DNA of 64,000 bases from Ananas comosus (lineage: Eukaryota > Streptophyta > Magnoliopsida > Poales > Bromeliaceae): contig NC_033635.1 in the NCBI RefSeq assembly GCF_001540865.1, positions 5,758,678 to 5,822,677 of the forward strand, given 5' to 3'. A program made the position numbers and the translations under genes. How positions within the stretch are numbered: the stretch's first letter is position 1; each line of letters starts with the position of its first letter. The notes beneath the pieces were generated by a model. It was given only the letters and a program-made list of their open reading frames with translations, did not search any database and was not told the origin of the DNA. Below are positions 1 through 11,220 of the stretch, one piece after another.

Positions 1-53
<53 letters not shown>
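1..53. repeat. compound microsatellite (TC)n(TA)n
   Basis: About 15 TC units run directly into about 11 TA units. It flanks the first Micron-like element, the same arrangement as at most other copies of that family here. Confidence 0.95.
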
Positions 54-577
54 TTGGAGTTGAGCTAGAATACTATCGATAGCAAACGGACTCCGTTGCC
101 ACCCATTTGTTTTCGATGATGGAGCCTCCAAATTGACGATCGACACCGTTGAACATGATCTATACCACTTGAAGTGTTTAGAAATCAAATTTCATGCATT
201 TTCGATATTGTTCTCTTATCCATCAAGTGGACACAAAAATAAACGGCTGAAAATGAATATTCTTTAAAAACTGATTATAGGAGTCTTGTAATCAAGATCA
301 AGAGTATAGATCTTGTTTTAAATAGTTTAAAAAATTTTCTAACAAAAATTCAATTGATTTGGATATCTTTACGCCGTTTAACGAGAAAACACTTTATATC
401 GACTATTAAAATTACAAATTTTGAAACCCTTTGATCATTAGGCAAATGATGTTGAAAATGTATGAAATTTGATTTCTAAACACTTCAAGTGGTATAGATC
501 ATGTTCAACAGTGCCGATCGTCGATTTGGAGGCTTCATCATCGAAAACAAATGGGTGGCAACGGAGCCCGTTTGCTA
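54..577. mobile_element. Micron-like inverted-repeat element, copy 1
   Basis: The left arm begins near TTGAGCTAGAATACTATCG and reads on through GGAGCCTCCAAATTGACGAT. The right arm ends with its inverse, GGCAACGGAGCCCGTTTGCTA. The arms pair imperfectly for more than 100 bp around an AT-rich core. No coding capacity. The element sits against a (TC)n(TA)n tract. In rice, Micron elements are non-autonomous and flanked by (TA)n; placing this family with them is by analogy. Confidence 0.75.
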
Positions 578-1100
578 GGCTCCTATGCTTTTGAAAGTAC
601 GGAAGCTTCCGTACTTGTAAGTTGTTTTCGATGATGGGACATCCGATTCGGCGATCGGTTCCATTAGACATGATCTACGCTATTGGAACTATCTAGAAAC
701 CAAATTTCATAATTTTTTGACTTCGTTTGCCTAGTGAACGAGTAGCCTCAAAATGAACGGTTGAAAATAAAAATCTCATAAAAAATAATGATAAAGGACT
801 CAAATTTCAAATCGGAAGTATTGATCTTGCTATTGACGTTAAGTAGAATTTCTATTAAATTTTCATGTAATTTGGATACTTCTACACCGTTGAACTTAAA
901 AACGTGCCGCATCGGCCGTTAAAATAGTCATTTTTGGGACCTTTTGATCGCTTAGTAAATGATGTCAAAAAATTATAAAATTTGGTTTCTAGATAGTTCC
1001 AATATGATAGATTATACCTAACAGAGCCAATCGTCGAATCGGATGTCCTATCATCGAAAACAACTTACAAGCACGGAGGTCCCGGTACTTTCGAAAGTAC
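578..1100. mobile_element. Micron-like inverted-repeat element, copy 2
   Basis: Begins near CTTTTGAAAGTACGGAAGC and ends with the inverse around GGTACTTTCGAAAGTAC. Sub-terminal TCGATGATGGGACATCCGAT pairs with the inverse near 1040. It abuts copies 1 and 3 with no microsatellite between, so boundaries are approximate. No ORF of interest. Confidence 0.65.
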
Positions 1101-1613
1101 GACCGCCCTCGTACTATAAGTCGTTTTCGATGATAGAGCTTCCAAACCGACGATCCATACCATTAAACATTATCTAGAGCACTTAAAACTTCTAGAAATC
1201 AAATTTCATAATTTTTCGACATCATTACAATCAAAAGCTCACAAAATTGACAATTTTTAACGGCCGGTATGAAATACTTGCCAGTTTAACAGTGTAAAAG
1301 AATTGGAATAGGTTGAAATTTTGATAAAAAATTCTATTCACTACCTAGATAAAGATCAATAACTCCGATCTTAAATTAAAGGATCCGATCATCCATTTAT
1401 AGGACGTCATTCGATTTTGACCATTCATTTTATGCCTGTTTGATGGACTTTATTATTATTTCAAAAAATTCCGAATTTTATTTTTTAGAAGTTTCAAAAA
1501 TACTCTAGATTATATTTAACGAAGTGGATCGTCAATTCGGAAGCCCCATTATCGAAAACAACTTATGAATACGAAGGGCTCTATACTCATAAGAGTACAG
1601 TAGTAGCCGGACT
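1101..1613. mobile_element. Micron-like inverted-repeat element, copy 3
   Basis: The left arm (TCGTTTTCGATGATAGAGCT) pairs with the right arm (CCCCATTATCGAAAACAACT). It is followed immediately by (TA)n(GA)n. It is closest in sequence to the copy at 15135-15648. No coding capacity. Confidence 0.65.
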
Positions 1614-1614
1614 C

Positions 1615-1650
<36 letters not shown>
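1614..1650. repeat. compound microsatellite (TA)n(GA)n
   Basis: TA units followed by GA units, mirroring the (CT)n(TA)n tracts on the other side of related elements. Confidence 0.9.
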
Positions 1651-1651
<1 letters not shown>

Positions 1652-2178
1652 CTAGGCTACTATACTATCTATAGTACCGAGCTCCGGTACTATAGTGTTG
1701 GTTTTCGATCTCAGGGCGTTCAAATCAACGATCCACACCGTTAAAACTAATCTAGGGTATTTAAAGTTTTTAGAAATAAAATTTTATACATTAATTTATT
1801 TTATGATCAACTATTTTCAAATTGTCAATTTTCAATGGATATTAATGACAGTTTTGGAGTTTAACGTATAAAATCTAAATTTCTTACAAATTTTGATAGA
1901 AAATACTTTTAACTATATAATTTAAGTTAAACATTTCCTTGATCTTGAATTATAAAAAGTCTATGCTCTAAATTTTAAGATTACTCAATTTCCCCGCCAT
2001 TGTTTGATATAATTTATTTACTAGTAATAGATATCAAAAAAACTAAAATTTTATTTCATAAGAAATTCTTAATACCTCTTAAGATCATAAATTTAACGGG
2101 TGGATTCATTGATTGACCCTCTAATTAAAACAAACATCTATATTACTGAGCTGGTATATAATAGTATAGGTAGCATAT
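1651..2178. mobile_element. Micron-like inverted-repeat element, copy 4
   Basis: Starts GCTAGGCTACTATACTATC, matching the family end GCTAGGCTGGTATACTATCG. Ends near GAGCTGGTATATAATAGTAT. The arms are more diverged than in copy 1. No coding capacity. Confidence 0.6.
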
Positions 2179-2280
2179 ATTCTATAATATTATATATATA
2201 TTATATATCTAAATTAAGAGAGGAGAGAGAAGAGAGAGAGAGAGGAGAGGATGGAAAGAGAGAGATAAGAGAGAAGAGAA
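2179..2280. repeat. TA- and GA-rich microsatellite
   Basis: Interrupted TA repeats followed by an interrupted (GA)n purine tract separating two Micron-like elements. Confidence 0.85.
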
Positions 2281-2520
2281 TTTAGGCTAGAATAGCATTA
2301 CTATAAAACTTTTTTGCTATCAATTTTACCCTCTTGATTAAAATTGTAGGTCAGAATATAATTAGTCAGGTTTAGAGGTTGAGTGGTCCCTCGGGTTTGA
2401 GTGGTCCTACTGGGTTATAGTATTTAATCCACATGGTTAGAAATAATGAAATAGAGTTAATCCAAAGCTAAGAAAAACTGCAAGGCATATAATGAGATTT
2501 GCTACTAATAGTAGCCTCAG
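2281..2520. mobile_element. Micron-like element, short subfamily
   Basis: About 240 bp beginning TTTAGGCTAGAATAGCATTACT. It includes the stretch GGTTGAGTGGTCCCTCGGG, shared in related form with elements at 12576, 31870, 34325 and 54021. Bracketed by TA/GA microsatellites on both sides. No coding capacity. Confidence 0.55.
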
Positions 2521-2600
2521 TCACGACTATATTATAATAATATATATTATATTTATATATAATATATAAGAGACGGAGAGATAAGAGAGAGTAGAGAAAG
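2521..2600. repeat. TA- and GA-rich microsatellite
   Basis: Imperfect TA repeats followed by GAGA runs between two elements. Confidence 0.8.
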
Positions 2601-3147
2601 TTAATGCTAAGAATATATGCAATAGCAAAACGGCTCCATTGCACCGACATTTTGTTTTTCAGACCTGATAAAGCCTTCAAAATCAACGATAGGCACAATT
2701 GAAACATAGACTTAACCGCTGAAGTGTTTAGAAATAAATTTTCAAAACTTTCAACATTATTTGCCTAATGATCAGAAAGGTTTGCAATATTTGTATTATT
2801 AATGGTTGATATGAGGCGTTTTCTCGGTTTAACGTCGTAAAATATGTCCAAACTATTGAATTTTATTTAGAAATTGTTTATACCTATTTAAAACAAGATC
2901 AATACTCTTGATCTTGATTATAAGACTCCTATCATCATTTTTTAAAGAATATTCATTTTCAGTCGTTCATTTTTGTGTCCACTCGATGAATAAGAAAACA
3001 ATATAAAAAATGTATGAAATTTGATTTCTAAACACTTCAAATGGTATAGATCATGTTCAACGGTGCCGATCGTCGATTTGGAGGCTCCATCATCGAACAC
3101 AAATGGGTGGCAACGGAGCTCGTTTGCTATCAATTGTATTCTAGCTC

Positions 3148-3150
<3 letters not shown>
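2601..3150. mobile_element. Micron-like inverted-repeat element, copy 5
   Basis: The left arm around AGCAAAACGGCTCCATTGC pairs with the right arm, which ends GTTTGCTATCAATTGTATTC then TAGCTCAAC. The right arm is very close to copy 1. Followed by a (TA)n run at 3151-3178. Confidence 0.65.
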
Positions 3151-3179
<29 letters not shown>

Positions 3180-3181
<2 letters not shown>

Positions 3182-4535
3182 TCTCTGGTGTTTAGCGGTG
3201 TGAGAGACTTCAGCATTTATGGCTTCTTGGCACGTCTGGTGGATGTCGAGACAAGTCGCAGTCGTTTTGGCGTGAGATGGATGCAAAACGGACTCAGCAT
3301 GACGCGAGAGTGGAGTTCTGACACCGAAATCCACACAGTGCAGGATTTCAGTGTTGAGTATCGGTGCATGGAGAGGAGTACCGGTACCCCAGTGAGGTTG
3401 CATAACTGGATGCTTTCGAGTTTGCGCAAATCTGATGCTGAGTACCGGTACCTGTTGTCGAGTACCGGTATTGAGCTTGGGTACCGGTACTGCATCGGGC
3501 TGGTACCGGTACCCAGTGTGCGAGGCTGCTGATTGAGGGGCCAAGTACCGATATTCAAGTTGGGTACCGGTACTCCAGCTAGAAAAGTGAGTTGGTAAGG
3601 GGCATTTTGGTCCTTTTGAGTGTCAATAAAACCAAACCGACCCCCAACCTTCTCTCTTGCGCCAGTAGCTTGGAGAACACAGGTAGTTCTTCTCCATCTC
3701 TCTCTCTAGTTTTTTCCTATTTCGTTAGGAATTTAAGGTTTAAGCTAAGGTTTCTTCTCATCATTTTGGAGATTCGTCTTGGAGGCTTGCGCGTGTGCCG
3801 TGGTCGAGACTGGTTGAGGTGTTGGAGGTCAAGCGAGCGCGCGGTTTTTCCTGTCAATTTCTTGCCGTTGTTGGACGAGCTTTTCGAGGTGGGTTGATGT
3901 TTACCGAAATCGTCGGATTTCCTCCTAAGTCGTAGTGTTGTCAACATGTGGTTTTTGGTTTTGGTTATTACATAGTAGCTCAAATTCAGAAAAAGCATGT
4001 TTTATGAAATCTGAGTTTTGGAGCATGATCTAGTATTTTAGACAAATTTATATGCTGAACTTGGAATTGACTTAGAAGAAAACTCGTTATACCTACACTA
4101 TCACTTTTCGAAATGTAACCAAATTAGCTTTAGGAACTGTTGTTCATTTGTATCACCGCTGTTAGTGCGAGGTGGATACCCAAATTAGTGTAGGGTGAGT
4201 TTACACTCATGCTGGGAGGCCGAGCTCGTTTTACAGTTATGTGTAGACTATTTTGTACTGTCGGATGCCGTCGTGATTGACGGTGGATCCAGATTTGCAT
4301 CAGATTGTGCCAAGGGCACATGAGCTTTGGTTGTTAGATCAGTTAGACCATTTGCATTGACTACAGCCTGTAAGAGCCTGATTGAGCTCGGCAGAGATAG
4401 ATGCAAAACGGCACATGAGCCTGATTGGACTCCAATATCTCTTCTCTCTCTCATTCTAATCGTCCATCAAACTTGATGAGTGGTTAGAAAGTTAGGAGCA
4501 CAAGGGCTGCTTTGCTCCTAATAGCACAGTGCCAT
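3180..4535 (+). mobile_element. non-coding LTR-type fragment with GTACCGGTAC cluster
   Basis: Higher-GC, non-coding stretch between microsatellites. Five exact copies of the palindrome GTACCGGTAC occur at 3378, 3442, 3481, 3503 and 3564, followed by pyrimidine-rich leader-like sequence. The same organisation recurs at 6590-7901 and 8746-11220, and the last of these ends like an LTR. I infer a long Ty3/gypsy-type LTR fragment. No gag or pol is visible. Overlapping ORFs on both strands show no recognisable domain. Confidence 0.45.

Positions 4536-4613
<78 letters not shown>
4536..4613. repeat. compound microsatellite (CT)n(TA)n
   Basis: About 24 CT units followed by about 15 TA units at the left edge of a Micron-like element. 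Confidence 0.95.
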
Positions 4614-4617
<4 letters not shown>

Positions 4618-5135
4618 CTGGTATACTATCAGTAGCATGGAGCCTTCCGTGCTACTAAATTATTTTCAATGATGCGGCTTCCAAATCAATGATCTACTCC
4701 ATTAGACTTGATCTGCACTATTAAAAGTATTTGTAAACTAAATTTTATAAATTTTAGACATCATTTGGCTAGTGAAAGGTCTCAAAATTGATAATTTTAA
4801 TGGTCAATATGATGCGTTTGTGAATTTAACAGTGCAAAACAATTCAAATTTGATAAAATTTTATAAAAAAAAATTTTCACTATTTAGAGTAAGATCGGCA
4901 CCTCTGATCTTAAATTGAGTCTTTTATCATCATTTTTTATGGGGTTTTTATTTTCAGCCGTTCATTTTTAAACTATTAATTTGATAGGTAATTGATGTCG
5001 AAAAAAATATAAAATTTAGCTTTCAAATACTTTCAATAGTGTAGATCAAGTCTAATGGAGCCGATCGTCGATTTGGAAGCTAGATCATTGAAAACAACTT
5101 CGTAGCATGGAGGATTTCGTGCTACCGATAGTATA
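4614..5135. mobile_element. Micron-like inverted-repeat element, copy 6
   Basis: The left end AGGCTGGTATACTATCAGTA and the right end GATAGTATACCAGCCTAGC are inverse of each other. Inner arms pair through ATGATGCGGCTTCCAAATCA. The core contains a sequence nearly shared with the copy at 13897. Flanked by (CT)n(TA)n on both sides. Confidence 0.8.
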
Positions 5136-5213
5136 CCAGCCTAGCGCTCTCTCTCTCTCTCTCCCGTCATCCTCTCTTCTCTCTCTCTTCTATATATAAT
5201 ATATATATAATTA

Positions 5214-5245
<32 letters not shown>

Positions 5246-5282
5246 CGAGGAGAGAGATGAGAAGAGAGAAGAGAGAGAGAGG
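5136..5282. repeat. CT, TA and GA microsatellite block
   Basis: Interrupted CT runs, then TA runs, then GA runs; the block is roughly palindromic about the TA centre. Confidence 0.85.
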
Positions 5283-5339
5283 GGCCATTTGCAATAAACA
5301 ATTTATTAGTTTTGAGGCTTTACAAAAAAAGCCGGTCTT

Positions 5340-5876
5340 TTTGATTTGTCAGATTCTGTTTGAATTCTTCAAAAATTGACCAAAATATCGTTATTCCCTT
5401 TTTCTCTCCTCTTTTTTTTTTCGCCAGTAGTTCTTTTTTTTCTTTCTCTTTCGACAGGAGGGCGGCGGAGGTGGACGGCAGAGTGCAACTCGGCCTCGCA
5501 CTCTATCCGGCGATCTACGCCCATCGCCCTCGCCCTCCACTCCGTGCACCCTCCCCGCCTTCCTTGCCTGCGGCTCGACCACGCCGAGGCCGTTCTCGAC
5601 TCCTTTTTTTTTTTTTTTCCTTTCCGACCATCTTCTACCACCTCTCTAGCTCTTTACAATAGTAAAGAGGATAGCGTCACATACTCTTTCTCTTTTTTTT
5701 TTCTCTCGTTCTTTTTTTTTTCTCTTCAACCCCCCTCTACTGTCTCCGCGATCCTCCACAACAGTAACAAGGACATCGCCGCATCCTCTTCCTCCGTCTT
5801 CGCTAGAGTTGGCACCAACACCAATGCCGGAGAAGGAGAACTCGAAGTAAGTGCAGGTGAGAGCGGAGCCGAGGAA
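5340..5876. repeat. pyrimidine-tract plus GC-rich repeat segment
   Basis: Poly-pyrimidine runs surround a GC-rich patch at 5455-5600. Pieces recur around 12388-12540 and 20150-20295, with shared motifs such as TCTCTCGTTCTTTTT and CGGAGAAGG. Long ORFs on both strands are low-complexity (K/E/R or S/P/F) and I do not accept them as genes. Likely part of a transposon family whose ends I cannot define. Confidence 0.4.
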
Positions 5877-6467
5877 AAATATGCAAAGAATAAAAAGATT
5901 AAAAAAAATAAAGAATAAAACATAAAGAAAATTAGTTTTTTCTACAAGAAAAATGAAGAACTAGAGAGAAAAGAAGATGATAATGAATTTGTAGTGTTTC
6001 AGGAAAATGTTGGACTATTTCAGGGGAACATTGCACTATTAAAAATTTACCATTTTTGAGAGAAAAAATATAATTTTTTGGATAAAAATTGCACTATTTG
6101 AAAGAAAGTTGCACTCTTTAAACGAAAATTATACTATTTGGCATTATTTGGCCAAAAAGGGAAGGAGGAGATCGAATGAGGAGAAATAGTATAATTTTTT
6201 TCAAAATAGTGCAATTTTTATTCAAACGATGCAATTTCCGTTCATAAAATGCAACTATCATCTAAAAAAGTATATTTTTTCTCTCAAAGAGTGTAAATTT
6301 TCTCTAAAATAGTGAACATTTTTTTAAAATAGTGCAACATTTTTCTGAAACAATGCAAATTCATCATCTTAATCTTTTCTCTTTGGCTCTTCATTTTTCT
6401 TGTAAAAAAAACTTTTTCCTTTATATTTTATTTTTTCTTCTTTTTGTTTTTTATTTTCTGCATATTT
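5877..6467. repeat. 590-bp foldback (long inverted repeat)
   Basis: The left arm from AAATATGCAAAGAATAAAAA is matched in reverse by the right arm ending TTATTTTCTGCATATTT. Pairing continues through ACAAGAAAAATGAAGA and the ATAGTGCAA-type motifs to a loop near 6160-6185. Arms are about 285 bp and roughly 80 % alike by eye. Non-coding. A transcript would form a long hairpin. Confidence 0.7.
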
Positions 6468-6589
6468 GTAGCGCACTGAACTTCTGCAAATTACAGAGTT
6501 TTAGCAAGAGAATAGTGCTTAATACTATTCTGAAGGTTTCAACTCAGTTTGGAGAGTTTAGGAATGTTTTCGAGGCTTAATAAGCGCGA

Positions 6590-7901
6590 AAATGAACTCC
6601 GAAGATGAAATTCTTCAAAAGTGCAGTATTTGTGTTGAGTACCGGTACTAGACTTGAGGTACTGGATCCTAATTGAATGTTGGTTTGGGTAGCTCTCGGG
6701 TTCTGTGGAACCCAGCTGTGGGTACCGATACTGCATCGGGCGAGTACCAGAACACAGTAGAAACCAGAAATTCCAACATTTGAATTTTGCGGTCCAGAGT
6801 AACAGAACTGACCATCGATTACCGGTACTCCAAACCGTGTACCAGTACTCAATACTATAGAAACTGTTTCGTGCAGTTTGGCAATTTCTGGATTTTTAAA
6901 GAGCCTTAGGGGATATTGTTACACCATGTAATATATCTCTTCACCCCCTCACTTTCTCTCCTTTGTGCTGAGCTTAGCGAAAAGAGAAGGTGGGCTTTGC
7001 TCTCTCTTTCTCTCTTGGATTTTCTTCTTCAACCCTTAATTATTTGGATTTGATCTCTTTTTCTTCCTCTTCTCTTTGGATGCAAATATCTAGGCTTTGG
7101 AGGGGAGCTCGGGATTGAAGAAAAGAGCTTGTTTGAGGGTTGCACTCCAACCCTAACATTTTATAACTTGGTTTGGAGCTTGATTTGAGATTAGTAATGT
7201 CCTTTTACTCTCTATTTGAGAGATTTGCAAGAGATTTTGGTAGAAAATCTAGTTTTGTAGAAACTAGTTTTGTTTTGGGCTTTTTATTTGAGAGCTTTTT
7301 GAATGAAATTGATAAATATAGAACACACTTTTAGGTTGGATTTGAAGATCCTCCACTTTAGTTTGGACCTTGGAGAAGATTTTCATAGATTAAGATAATT
7401 TTTACCTCTTTTCTATTTGATTTTTGGTGATTTTCGTGATGAGCTTTTTAGAAGCTTGTAACCCTTTGAGAATTTTTCTTAGGGTGCTTGAAGTCTGGAG
7501 GGCAATTTCGTTTGATGAAACGAACGAGTTTCGAGGCATATCCGGTGGGTTTGACCTCATCGAAATGGGTGAACTCCCCCTACGTTTCCTATATTGTTAT
7601 AGGACTAATTTGATGCATATTCATGCTAATCTTATCATAATAGAATTTTTGGATACATGAGGTATACATGTTATATGTGAAATTTTGTAAACTCTACATA
7701 GTAGAAAGGTATGATGATAACTTGCACATCATACCAATATAAGTGTACAATGACATCAAACTTCTCCTATACAATTATAGATATGCATGTAGAGATGTGT
7801 GGTAGTATCATTTGGAACACTACATGACTAGTAGAACTAGTAGGCTTGAACTAGTAGGCTTGAACTAATTCTGTTGTAGTGAACCTAGTTGAACAACTAA
7901 G
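6590..7901 (+). mobile_element. non-coding LTR-type fragment (left of the copia LTR)
   Basis: Contains GTACCGGTAC-type motifs near 6640 and 6820, a TATAAA-free leader with CT-rich stretches at 6930-7080, and a long non-coding tail. Organisation parallels 3180-4535 and 8746-11220. A copia-type LTR inserted at 7902 interrupts it. Classed as Ty3/gypsy-type LTR by inference only. Confidence 0.4.
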
Positions 7902-8293
7902 TGTTAGAAAATTGCGTACGGTAAAAACGCAGCGGAAAAGGAAATCAAACAAATTTGATTTTTGAAAACTCTCGAGATCAAATCTCAAAAACCACGCAAT
8001 TAGGATCCCTCATGTTCTTTAAGATTAAAGGAGAAAAGTAAGATCGAATCTTTACCTTTTTCGCGGATAAATCCTTGCCTCAATTTGATGATCGTGGAAT
8101 CGGGNATTCTCAACACTTGAGAATATATGTTATCATCTTATTAATTCCTTGGACGATTCATGGACACATACACAACATGAATGGAAATAAAAAACCCAAA
8201 GTTATTCATAATATTTTAAAATCAAATACAAATTTATATCCTAGAAAGAATATATGTGTCGGCCTGGTTGGCTTCTAGGGCATACATCTAACA
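7902..8293. mobile_element. copia-type LTR with 5-bp target duplication
   Basis: Starts TGTTAGAAAATTGCGTACGG and ends CATACATCTAACA, so it has TG..CA ends with a short inverted TGTTAGA/TCTAACA. It is flanked by CTAAG at 7897-7901 and 8294-8298. The early motif AACGCAGCGGAAAAGG is typical of plant Ty1/copia LTRs. As assembled it is a 392-bp solo LTR. An N at 8105 lies inside, so a full element could have been lost at this join. Confidence 0.75.
8105..8105. other. assembly gap (single N)
   Basis: One N inside the copia LTR; true size unknown. Confidence 0.95.
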
Positions 8294-8298
8294 CTAAG

Positions 8299-8745
8299 TT
8301 GGCATTATTACATTGTACTCAACCTCTAGGTCGTTAGATGCATTTCAATGTTTTGGGCATGATGATGGAATTTTCTATGCCTTTGATTATATAAATGGCA
8401 ACGGTATATGATTGCTTAGTTAAATGAGAGATAGTTCATGTAGCAAGGCATATGCATGATATAATCTTGTGGACATCCTCGTAATCCTATGAATATGGTA
8501 TTAGTAGGTTGTTTTCTTCATGCTATAGTGGAAATAGATGTTGTCACCCGTTAGGGTCATAAATGAGATGTAAACCTATACATGCTTGAGACATGTTGCA
8601 TATTGGTAGAGATATACTACCGAGTTTATTGTAAATGAAATATAACATTTGGGTTATAGAATCCGACCTTGAGTTGATGATTGAGATTCCATATTTTAGA
8701 CATGATGATTGATGTAACATATTGAAATCCGAAAGAAATTATCGA
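8299..8745. other. AT-rich non-coding stretch
   Basis: Continues the sequence interrupted by the copia LTR. No ORF, RNA gene or repeat boundary seen. Probably internal or LTR sequence of the surrounding retroelement. Confidence 0.4.
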
Positions 8746-11220
8746 ACTTTAGCCAAATTGACTAAAGTATACAAAAAAGATGGATGGACGAGTTCCAATT
8801 GGCATTCCAATAATGTTGGAAGGGCTAAAAATGAGTTTAGAAAGAGTTAGAAAGGTTTTAGCATCGACTGACGCGAAATAGAGTCGAATCGGAGCTAAAA
8901 CTGCATTCTGGGCAAAGTGTACCGGTACAACCATCGAGTTGCCACCGGTAACAGCCTAGCAGCCCGAGCAAAGTGAGCTCTCGGGTTTGAGATTTTCGTT
9001 GGAAATGTACCGGTACACCCCTGGTGTGTACCGGTACACTTTGGTGAAAACCGAGGGAAATGCTCTCGGGTTGCCTCTGCGTAGTCGTGTAACCGGTGTC
9101 AGCCCAAAGTGTACCGGTACACTTTGGTCTGGCAGAAGTTTTGAAGTCTGCTGTAAATAAGGCTTTTTGGGAGGCTTAGTTGTAATTGTCACAACATGTT
9201 AATAGCCCAGCCCTTCTCCCCTTCACAGCCATCACCCCACCACTCTCTCCCTCTCTCATTTTCCTCTCTCTCTCTAGAAAGCTTGATCTAGGGCAAGGTG
9301 GAGAAGGAGAAGAAGGAGAATCTAAGGGATTTTGGTGGCTTCGGTGGTTCTTTGAGCTCTCCTACAAGAAGGATCTTGGGATAGCTCTTGGCTAAGGTGA
9401 GTTTCTTGCAAGTAGAGCTCTAAGGTTTGGATTTTAACCTTAGGTTTTGGAGTTTTGGTCTCTTTAGAGGCTTTAGAAGTGTAATAGAGCTAAGAACACC
9501 ATGAAAATATGGTTTTCTCAAGACCCTCTCATGGTGGATTGCTAGAATCGAAAGATGATGCCCTAGGAATGGTCCAAATAGCTTGGAAATGATATTATAG
9601 AGCTTCCTAGATGATTCTAAGCTATCATTTGCTTAGAGATGAGATCAATCTAGAAGAAATTTAAATATGACATTGTTAGGGCTTGAAAATTGGGGCTTTT
9701 GCCTCCAATTGTTTTCGAGACAAATTGACCTCTTGGAAACCTAATTGGGGGTATTCCCGACGCGTGAGACAACTCCATTTAACGTTACGAAAAGGTTTAG
9801 TAAGAGATCTTGTATATAGGGCCTAATTTGGCTTTATTTTGGGTTTAGGTCGCGGGAGAGGCGTCCTAAAATCGCGAGAGTCGAACTACAACCCATCTAC
9901 ACTATTTAAGGTGGGGGGTGCACACCGGAATCATCAGATTCCCCTTTATGTGTATTTCGCCTTTTGTTGAGCATACTATGTATAAATCCATTCATGCATG
10001 ATAGGGTAAATTATATGTGAAACTTGGTTAGACTTCATTTATATGCTTCTAACGTAGATGAACATAGAGAATGACAAGAACCATAATGGACATGTATGTC
10101 GAGACCTTAAACTTGTATGAATGTGAGACTTGGACTTGAACAATAGTAAATAAAGGTGACATTGACATTAGAAACATGATTGGCATCGAGACATGACTCG
10201 TTAAACAAGATTTAACAATTAGTGGCATTGTGACGAGAATAACTTAGAAAGTGGCATGAACAAATAGGTAGAAACCTATTATGACAACGGCATTGTGACT
10301 AGTGACTAGTGGCTATGTATCCTCAAGTTGGGGATTGGATCGATACTCACGATAAATCTTGGCTTGAGGGTGGTAGCTCTCCCTCAAGCGGTGCGTTCCA
10401 GAATTGGCATCACGGGGAGCGCGGTCCTCGAAGACGGTCCCTCGGGTCTTGTAGTGCTTAGAGCCTCCCCGATTAAAAGGAATTTTGGGTTGTGAGTTAT
10501 TTGGGTTAACAAAGTTAACTGGTAAGATTGGGTAAAAGCCAAAGTAAAATCATGAAAAAGCATGCATTTATATTTAACATTGCTTCGATTATATATCCAT
10601 TGACAGTTTTCTTGCAGGCATAGTATTAGTATTAGTATGGTTACTACTTTTCTTTCCTTTGAGATACTTATGCCTGAATAGACCTAGTGGGTAAGTCGGC
10701 GAGGTCGGTTGCCGAACCTACTGGGAAGTTTGTTGTAGTTCTCACACCACTAACCCTACAGATCCGAGCACGAGCGGGACGGCGGAGGACCGAGGCAAGG
10801 GTATTGTGCCATAGCTAGGGCCCACCGGGACTTATGCTTTAGTCATTCCTTTTGCTTACATGTATCAAATTTTATTTTGTTGATTTAGAATTGTAAAGTT
10901 GAAAACATATCATGTATTTTGGAGAATGACAAAATGTAAAGAATTATGAATGAAAGCAGTTTGAATGTAATAGTTGTAGTTTACTTATATTTGGTTAAAA
11001 TGTAATCAAATATCATATATGGTTGTATGTTTTAGCTTAGAGCTTTCGCTTCCGTTGTTGCTTGCCCTCGTGCAAGCCTTGTATAATTGCAAAACCTCTT
11101 TGTTGTTTGCTTAATTATACTTGTTGTTGGAGCCATGGGCGGACAGGGGAGATGCTGTCCGTTCGGCTTCTGTTGACGTGACCCGAACCCGACCAAATTG
11201 GCGGGGATTGGAGCGTGACA
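8746..11220 (+). mobile_element. long LTR-type fragment ending GGAGCGTGACA
   Basis: Four exact GTACCGGTAC palindromes occur at 8919, 9007, 9028 and 9111, two of them within GTGTACCGGTACACTTTGG. A CT-rich leader (9235-9285) follows, then 1.9 kb of non-coding sequence, and a terminus GGATTGGAGCGTGACA at 11220. Plant Ty3/gypsy LTRs of the Tekay/Del type commonly end in this way. No gag or pol follows, so this is a solo or truncated LTR. The 5' end is uncertain. Confidence 0.5.

Noticed and set aside
3053..3558. Three overlapping ORFs (113-159 codons) on both strands
   Set aside because: They start in TA repeats or a Micron-like arm and run through the GTACCGGTAC cluster. All strands are open because of base composition, and no domain is seen.
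5360..5923. ORFs of up to 180 codons in the GC-rich patch
   Set aside because: Products are runs of S/F/P or K/R/E from pyrimidine tracts; the opposite strand is equally open.
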